From the NCBI GenBank assembly GCA_964542965.1, contig CAZIVH010000016.1, forward strand, positions 1 to 21,208: a DNA stretch of 21,208 bases, in the 5' to 3' direction. Positions 16,058-21,208 of the stretch are shown here, one piece after another. Each line of letters starts with the position of its first letter. Within the stretch, counting starts at the first letter, position 1. The notes under the pieces were generated by a model, which ran no database searches, was not told the DNA's origin, and saw only the letters and a list, made by a program, of their open reading frames with translations. This DNA is from CAJBLF01 sp964542965 (lineage in GTDB: Bacteria > Patescibacteriota > Gracilibacteria > Absconditabacterales > Absconditicoccaceae). The position numbers were made by a program, and so were the translations under genes.

Positions 16058-18625
16058 TTATTTCTTTTCCATGATTTTTTTGATGAGCAATGGCTCTATT
16101 TCATCTTGGATGTATCTATCGAGCGGTCTTGCACCGTATTGCGGTTCGTAGATCTTGTCGATGATGTCCTTGATCTGCTTGTCGCTGTATTTTGGCAATG
16201 TAATATCTGAATTGTGTTTTCGTGCATCCAAGAATTGCGTGATCTTGTTTTTCATGATTTTGGTGAGTGTCTCTTTGTTGAGATGCTTGAAAACGATTTT
16301 GTAATCGATCCTGTTCAAAAGTTCAGGTGTCAGGAAGTTTTTCATCTCTTCCAATACTCTTTCCTTGATCTGTGCAAAATTAGCGTCTTCGGCTTTGTCT
16401 TTGCTGCCTGTAGCGAATCCTATCGTGCTCTGCTTCTTTACGAATTCATCTGATCCGATATTTGATGTCATGATGATGATGGTATTCTTGAAGTCGATGA
16501 ATCTTCCCTTTGCATCTTTGAGCTGTCCTTCGTCGAGAATCTGTAGTAAAATATTCAATACATCGCTGGACGCTTTCTCTATTTCATCAAACAAGATGAC
16601 TGAATATGGTTTTCTTCTGACTGCTTCGGTGAGTCCTCCTCCTTCTTCATATCCTACATATCCCGCAGGGGAACCGATCAATTTGGAGACGGAATATTTT
16701 TCCATGAACTCTGACATGTCGATCCTGATCATCGCATCAGGGTTTCCAAAATATTCTTTTGCGATCAATTTTGCGAGATAGGTTTTACCGACTCCGCTTG
16801 GTCCAAGGCACAAGAACGAACCGATTGGTTTGGTGTATTTAATTACTGATAATCTGCTTCTGGTGAGTGTTTTGACAATAGCATCTACCGCTTCGTCTTG
16901 TCCGATAATGTTCTTTTTGAGTTCTTCAGATAATCTTCTCAGTTTGTCGATTTCTGATTCGTTGACGATATTGGTAGGGATCCCAGTTTTGTCGGCCAGT
17001 ACGTTTCCGATATCATCTTTGGTAATGATAGGCCTCAGATTAAGCGGAATATTTTTGTTATTCCTGATTTTGAGCATTTCCTGTTTCGCTTCTTCTTCTT
17101 TCGCTTTCAATTCAGCTGCTCCGAAGTAATCCTGTTTTTCTATCGCTTCTTCGATCTTTGCTTGGATCTTTGCTAATGTCTCTTCGAATTTTTTATACTC
17201 TTTATCGTTATCTAATTTTTGGTTCATGGTGGATTTTCTTGCACATGCTTCGTCGATGATATCGAGCGCTTTGTCAGGCAAATATTTGTTCATCATATAT
17301 CTTTTGCTGAGGTTGACTGCTACATCCAACGCTTCTTCGTTGATTTGTACGCCGTGAAAATCTTCGTACGTTTTCTTGAGCCCTATCAAGATATGCTTGC
17401 TAGACTCTACATCTGGTTCATTGACTATTACTTCCTGGAATCTTCTTTTGAGCGCTTGATCTTTTTCGATGTATTTCTGATATTCGTTGAAGGTTGTTGA
17501 TCAAATGAGCTTTATCTTTCCTCTCGACAACAATGGCTTTAGCATCTGTGCCGCATCGCCATTCTCTTGTCCTCCTGCACCGATGATGGTGTGGATTTCA
17601 TCAATGAAAAGAATGATGTTGTTGGTAGGATCCATCGCTTCCTCGAGGATGGATTTCATCCTGGACTCAAATTCTCCCCTGTATTTCGTACCTGCAACTA
17701 ATGTTCCCATGTCGAGCAGGAATATTCTTTTGTTCTTGAGTTTGTCCGGTACATCGCCTTTGACGAGCTTTTGGGCCAATCCTTCTACGATGGCGGTCTT
17801 ACCTACACCTGCTTCACCGATCAATAACGGATTGTTCTTGTTCTTTCTCAACAGCGTATAGATGATCTGATTGATCTCATTCTCTCTTCCGATGATCGGG
17901 TCAATCATACCGTCCTTTACCTCTTTGGTCAGGTCGGTCCCGAAATATTCTATCGTGAGTTTTTTCTCTTCTTTCTTTCCTTTGTCGCCGGTGATGACAT
18001 TGTCTTTTTCGACGATTTCGCTTTCTACGGCATCTAGGAGCATGTTGATGTTGTTCATTTTTTGCAGTTTCTCGATTTTCATAAGTTTGATCTTGTTAAC
18101 ATCTAAATTAAACGTTAAGAAAATTTTACTTAAGATCTGTAAAAAAGCAAACAATCACATATCTGATATCATAGGGTTTTTGGTAAGCTTTTTATAGTTA
18201 TTGACTAGTGTTTCTATACTCTCTCCCTGGGTCTTTAGGTGGTTAGCAAATTGATTTGACATATCATGAAATGATGCTCAAAATATGATATCTAGATCCA
18301 ATTTCTTGGTTTTCCCCGTGATATGTTTGTTGATCGCTTGAGAGAGCTTTTTGCTTAATGGCAATTTTTTTGTCTCTTCTCTGTTTGCGACGATTGTCGT
18401 TGCATCGTATTTGTTTTGGAAATATCCCTCGAGAATGTCTTCCTCTATACCTAATAGTTTTCGAAAAATCGCATTGAAATCATGGGTTTTGAGGAACATA
18501 GCGATTCATCGAAAAAGATCCTCGCCGTGGATTGTCTTCTGTCTGTTGATAAATGCCAGTTTATTTGCGTGCGTTATGCATGAGCTTGAATGGTTCGTAA
18601 GCAATGTTTGTATCTGTGAAAACAT
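16058..18625 (-). CDS. clpC: ClpC-like AAA+ protease unfoldase
   Basis: An 855-residue double-AAA+ Clp ATPase that unfolds substrates. The N domain (1-150) is divergent. AAA-1 has Walker A GEAGVGKT (270-277), pore loop KYRG and Walker B ILFIDE. A short middle domain (about 460-520, EEAIEKQDYFGAAELKAKEEE) fits ClpC and not the long ClpB arm. AAA-2 has Walker A GPSGVGKT (608-615), pore loop GYVG and Walker B VILFDE. STIGFATG (about 733-740) holds the IGF tripeptide that ClpX/ClpA/ClpC use to dock on ClpP, absent from ClpB. Four UGA codons are Gly, including KLI-G-STTF, where the family has IGATT. ATG 18625 is the first possible start, since an in-frame TAG lies just upstream. Three UGAs within the first 160 codons would make a standard-code caller discard the N domain. 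No clpP is in the window. Confidence 0.93.
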
Positions 18626-18758
18626 ACGATTCGTGGTCTATATAAAAATCATGTTCTTTTACAGTATATTTTTGATGTACAAATTCAAACAAAAAAATCC
18701 ATTGATTTCGTTTTTTCGATATGTATATGTGTTCTCACAAACAAAAAAATAAGAAAAT

Positions 18759-19064
18759 ATGAGTACCATTGTCTTTGTGCCAAAACAGGTGATTGAAGAA
18801 TCTTGGATAGGTTTTGTAGATAATAACGGTATAGAAACCGGACTTATCATTAAAAAACTTTCTGACGGAACGTTTTTCATTCCTACAGGCAGTAAAAAAA
18901 AGATTTTCACCTTTGAAGAATTGCAAATAATCCAAGCTAATGAAGCTGGTTTTGTGCAAGTGCCATTCATCGTCGGAAGCACTGATTTCCCTGCTGACGA
19001 TTCGATGAAACCTGAAACCTTCAACTCATTTTTGAAGGCGTTTAAAAAGGCTTTCTTGTCATAA
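18759..19064 (+). CDS. Small conserved-looking protein of unknown function
   Basis: A 101-residue soluble protein that I do not recognise. It begins MSTIVFVPKQVIEESWIGF and contains a beta-rich first half (NNGIETGLIIKKL, GTFFIPTGSKKK), a FTFEELQIIQ helix and a C-terminal basic helix ending FKKAFLS. It has no signal, membrane helix, Cys or UGA codon. It is divergent from clpC across a 133-bp AT-rich region and ends with its own terminator, so it is a monocistronic gene. Divergent placement hints at co-regulation with clpC, but no shared operator is visible. Confidence 0.75.
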   Translation: MSTIVFVPKQVIEESWIGFVDNNGIETGLIIKKLSDGTFFIPTGSKKKIFTFEELQIIQANEAGFVQVPFIVGSTDFPADDSMKPETFNSFLKAFKKAFLS

Positions 19065-19086
19065 GAAGCCAAACTCTAGTATTAAT

Positions 19087-19117
19087 TCTGACTACGTTTT
19101 GAGTCAGATTTTTTTTA
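19087..19117 (+). terminator. Rho-independent terminator
   Basis: TCTGACT (19087-19093) pairs with AGTCAGA (19102-19108) around an 8-nt loop, followed by a run of T. It ends the 101-residue gene and separates it from alr. Confidence 0.85.
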
Positions 19118-19150
19118 TTGTTGCTGTTCTTGATTATTTCTTGCTGAAAT

Positions 19151-19187
19151 GTATCGTTTGAGTGTTTTATCGTTTAGTCGTTTTATT
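19151..19187 (+). repeat. Heptamer-periodic leader element upstream of alr
   Basis: 7-mers GTATCGT, TTGAGTG, TTTTATC, GTTTAGT and CGTTTTA run directly into the alr ATG at 19188. The stretch aligns with the minus-strand leader of the pilin gene (3505-3541), keeping ATCGTTT, TTTA-CGTTTA and TCGTT at the same spacing. No Shine-Dalgarno sequence fits in the normal position. Confidence 0.6.
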
Positions 19188-20324
19188 ATGCTTTGATTTT
19201 TGAGGTCGCTCTTCAGTCCGAGCGTAAAGCCTATGAATATTATACGGTTGCGCAAAAGGATACTTCTGGAAAATCTTGAATATCTTCAATCGCTTCAGCC
19301 ACAAGCTGCTCTATTTCCTGTATTGAAATCCAATGCGTATGGTCACGGATTGAAGCAAGTGGTGAAAATGTTGAGAAATACAGATGTTCCGTATCTTGCT
19401 GTCGATAGTTATCCCGAATATGTCATCGTCAAAAAATATTGCAAGGTTCCTATCTTGGTAATCGGTGAAACATTGCTTGAAAACTATAGAAAATTCGATC
19501 ATAAGAAAGCCACGTTTTGTGTATACAATATGTGAACTATCAGACATCTCGGAAGGTTGGGCAAGGATACGAAGATCCATCTGTTCTTCAATACCGGGAT
19601 GAATCGTGAAGGTGTCCAGGAGGATGAATTGCCTAATCTCATCAAAGAGTTGCAGAGCCATCCTAATCTAGTCGTCGAAGGGGTGATGTCGCATTTTTTC
19701 GATGCGGACAATCTCTCTGATACGAATTTGCAAGATCAGATCCAACGCTTCAAACGCATGTATTACAAATTATTGGACGCATGATTCGCTCCTATACGAA
19801 GGCATATCGGCAATAGTGCCGCGATATTCAAGATCGATGACGATTTTTTCAATGCGTATAGACCTTGAATAGCGTTGTACGGATACAATCCTTTCCGTAC
19901 TGAGGATCCTCTTTATAAAAAATGAAGCAATCTCTTTCCTGTTCTTTCTGTTACTTCCAGGGTTATCAGTTTGCAGACGGTCTGGCCAGGGGAGTGAGTA
20001 AGCTATAACCATGAATATAAACCGTATGATAAAGAGACTATTGCAACGATCCCTTTCGGCTATGCAGAATGACTTTTTAGGTCTGCGACTGGAAAAATCT
20101 TTATCAAGCATCGTAAGACGTATTTCCGTCAAGTAGGCACTATTTGCATGAATCTCTCTACGTATGTTGTAGACAATGCTGTGCATATCGGTGATGAGGT
20201 CGAAATTGTTTCAGACAATCCTCGTTCAAAGAATTCTATGGCGGTGCTTGCTGAGCAGAGTGGAACTATCGTCTATGAAACGCTTGTTAAGCTTGATCGC
20301 GGTATTAGACGTGAGATAATATAA
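19188..20324 (+). CDS. alr: Alanine racemase (divergent)
   Basis: A 378-residue PLP-dependent alanine racemase, which makes D-alanine for peptidoglycan. The PLP lysine is K47 in PVLKSNAYGHG. GVMSHFFDAD, the HIGNSA region and RP-G-IALYG follow the TIM-barrel order, and VSYN carries the expected second-base Tyr. Several usual residues differ. The carbamylated-Lys segment reads IHLFFNTGMNREG (Phe and Asn for Lys and Asp). The late motif reads VGTICMNLS, where most enzymes have VGRVCMD. ATG 19188 gives MLGFLRSLFSPSVKP ahead of the barrel, with a UGA at codon 3; ATG 19233 is the alternative. Seven UGA codons are Gly, including the Gly of RPGIALYG. The stop is TAA at 20322-20324. Family certain; catalytic details worth testing. 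Confidence 0.93.
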
Positions 20325-20341
20325 ACGTAATTACTGATATA

Positions 20342-20390
20342 GGGGACAAGGTGAAAGGTACAAGGTTCCTTGTCTCTTGTCCCATGTTCC
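20342..20390. repeat. Heptamer-array palindrome between alr and the ZIP gene
   Basis: 7-mers GGGGACA, AGGTGAA, AGGTACA and AGGTTCC face TTGTCTC, TTGTCCC and ATGTTCC with no spacer, so the array can fold as a hairpin. Units resemble the GGGACAAGG type at 15978-16045. Confidence 0.7.
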
Positions 20391-20426
20391 AAATTACAAA
20401 CTTGTTTATTTGCTCAATTGATTAGT

Positions 20427-21170
20427 ATGGCTTTTGTATATGCGCTAATAAGTGTTTTGGTTGTGAGCGCTGTCGCTTTGATCGGTATCGTGACTTTGGG
20501 GTTGCGCGCTGCAATGCTCAAGAAGATTGTCCTTTTGTTGGTCAGCTTTTCCGCAGGCGCGCTGTTTGGCGATGCTTTTTTTCACTTATTGCCTGAAGCG
20601 ATAGAACCGAATTGATTTACCCTTGCAGTATCTCTTCGATTGCTTGGAGGTATACTTTTTGGTTTGATTACGGAAAAAGTCATTCGCCGAAATCATTGCC
20701 ATATGCCGATCACTAAGCAACATACGCATCCGTTTGCGATCATGAATCTGGTCTGAGATATGGTCCATAATCTGATTGATGGCTTGATTATCTGAGCGAG
20801 CTATCTCGTCAGCATTCCTCTCGGTGTCGCTACGACATTGGCGGTCGTCTTTCATGAAATCCCTCAGGAGATGGGCGATTTTGGTGTACTTATCCATGGC
20901 GGATTTAGCAAAAAGAAAGCGTTGTTGCTCAATTTCCTAACAGCATTGACTGCGGTGATAGGAGTTATTATTACTTTTGTTATCGGCAATTCTGTCGAAG
21001 GTGCTGTATCGGTATTGATTCCGTTCGCTGCAGGTACGTTTATCTATATCGCAGGTTCTGATCTTATCCCTGAGCTTCATAAAGAAAATAAACTTTCACA
21101 GACTTTACCTCAGCTTCTTTTCTTTCTCATCGGTATCGGACTGATGGCGAGCTTATTGCTGTTCGAATAA
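20427..21170 (+). CDS. ZIP-family divalent metal transporter
   Basis: A 247-residue integral membrane protein of the ZIP (Zrt/Irt-like) family, which imports zinc or other divalent metals. Helices lie near residues 3-25, 30-55, 65-85, 120-145, 165-190, 195-215 and 225-245. The metal-site helices are clear: DMVHNLIDGLII in TM4 and VVFHEIPQEMGDFGVLIHGG in TM5, the canonical HNxxDG and HExPxExGD motifs. A His-rich loop (RRNHCHMPITKQHTH) between TM3 and TM4 is typical of the family. Three UGA codons are Gly; one (NLV-G-DMVHN) and one just after DGLII lie beside the metal site. ATG 20427 is preferred over an upstream TTG because it gives a standard TM1. It has no visible terminator before the window ends. 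Confidence 0.92.
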
Positions 21171-21208
21171 TATATTTTTTTTACTCTTTAATTTTTTCAA
21201 ACGCTCCG

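Noticed and set aside
52..21170. UGA read as tryptophan (tables 4) or selenocysteine
   Set aside because: UGA positions match conserved glycines, not Trp or Cys/Sec sites, and they are far too frequent for selenocysteine with no recurring hairpin after them.

Overview
This window comes from a bacterium that reads UGA as glycine (NCBI translation table 25), which points to Candidatus Absconditabacteria (SR1) or Gracilibacteria in the CPR/Patescibacteria. Under the standard code, lysS, dnaA, clpC, alr and a ZIP transporter all look shattered. Read with UGA = Gly they become full-length, and the UGA codons fall where these families normally have glycine. Only TAA and TAG are used as stops here. 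The DNA is AT-rich and gene-dense, with short intergenic regions. One 100-N assembly gap (14073-14172) sits inside a 21-bp tandem repeat.

Layout. 1-3600, minus strand: an HD-superfamily hydrolase and lysyl-tRNA synthetase, preceded by a type IV pilin-like protein whose prepilin-peptidase glycine is a UGA codon. 3600-6800, minus strand: a secreted protein and a 741-residue exported protein with four Ig-like repeats, expressed from a consensus promoter and closed by a hairpin terminator. 6800-8800: a small membrane protein, a single SufB/SufD-type scaffold protein, and a convergent CxxCxxCC metal-cluster protein. 8868-11679, plus strand: a vWA-domain membrane protein, a small membrane protein resembling a BatD tail, and dnaA. 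11770-15151, minus strand: three genes of unknown function (a cytoplasmic coiled coil, a secreted heptad-repeat protein and a 718-residue acidic/Lys-rich protein) behind a strong promoter. 15550-21170: a lipoprotein ferredoxin, a ClpC-like unfoldase, a small orphan protein, alanine racemase and a ZIP metal transporter.

The least expected signal is between the genes. Eight intergenic regions contain degenerate arrays with a 7-bp period. The unit differs at each site (for example TAATGAA, GGGACAT, TAACTAA). Five of the arrays face an inverted copy of themselves, and several abut start or stop codons. Two of them, directly upstream of the pilin and alr start codons, align with each other. They resemble the heptanucleotide STRR repeats of cyanobacteria, but I know of no description of them in these phyla.

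The genes combine housekeeping functions (replication initiation, tRNA charging, protein quality control, peptidoglycan D-Ala supply, metal and Fe-S handling) with a surface set (pilin, Ig-repeat protein, secreted coiled coils). The surface set would suit a small host-attached cell; that lifestyle is inferred from the likely phylum and not shown by the sequence.
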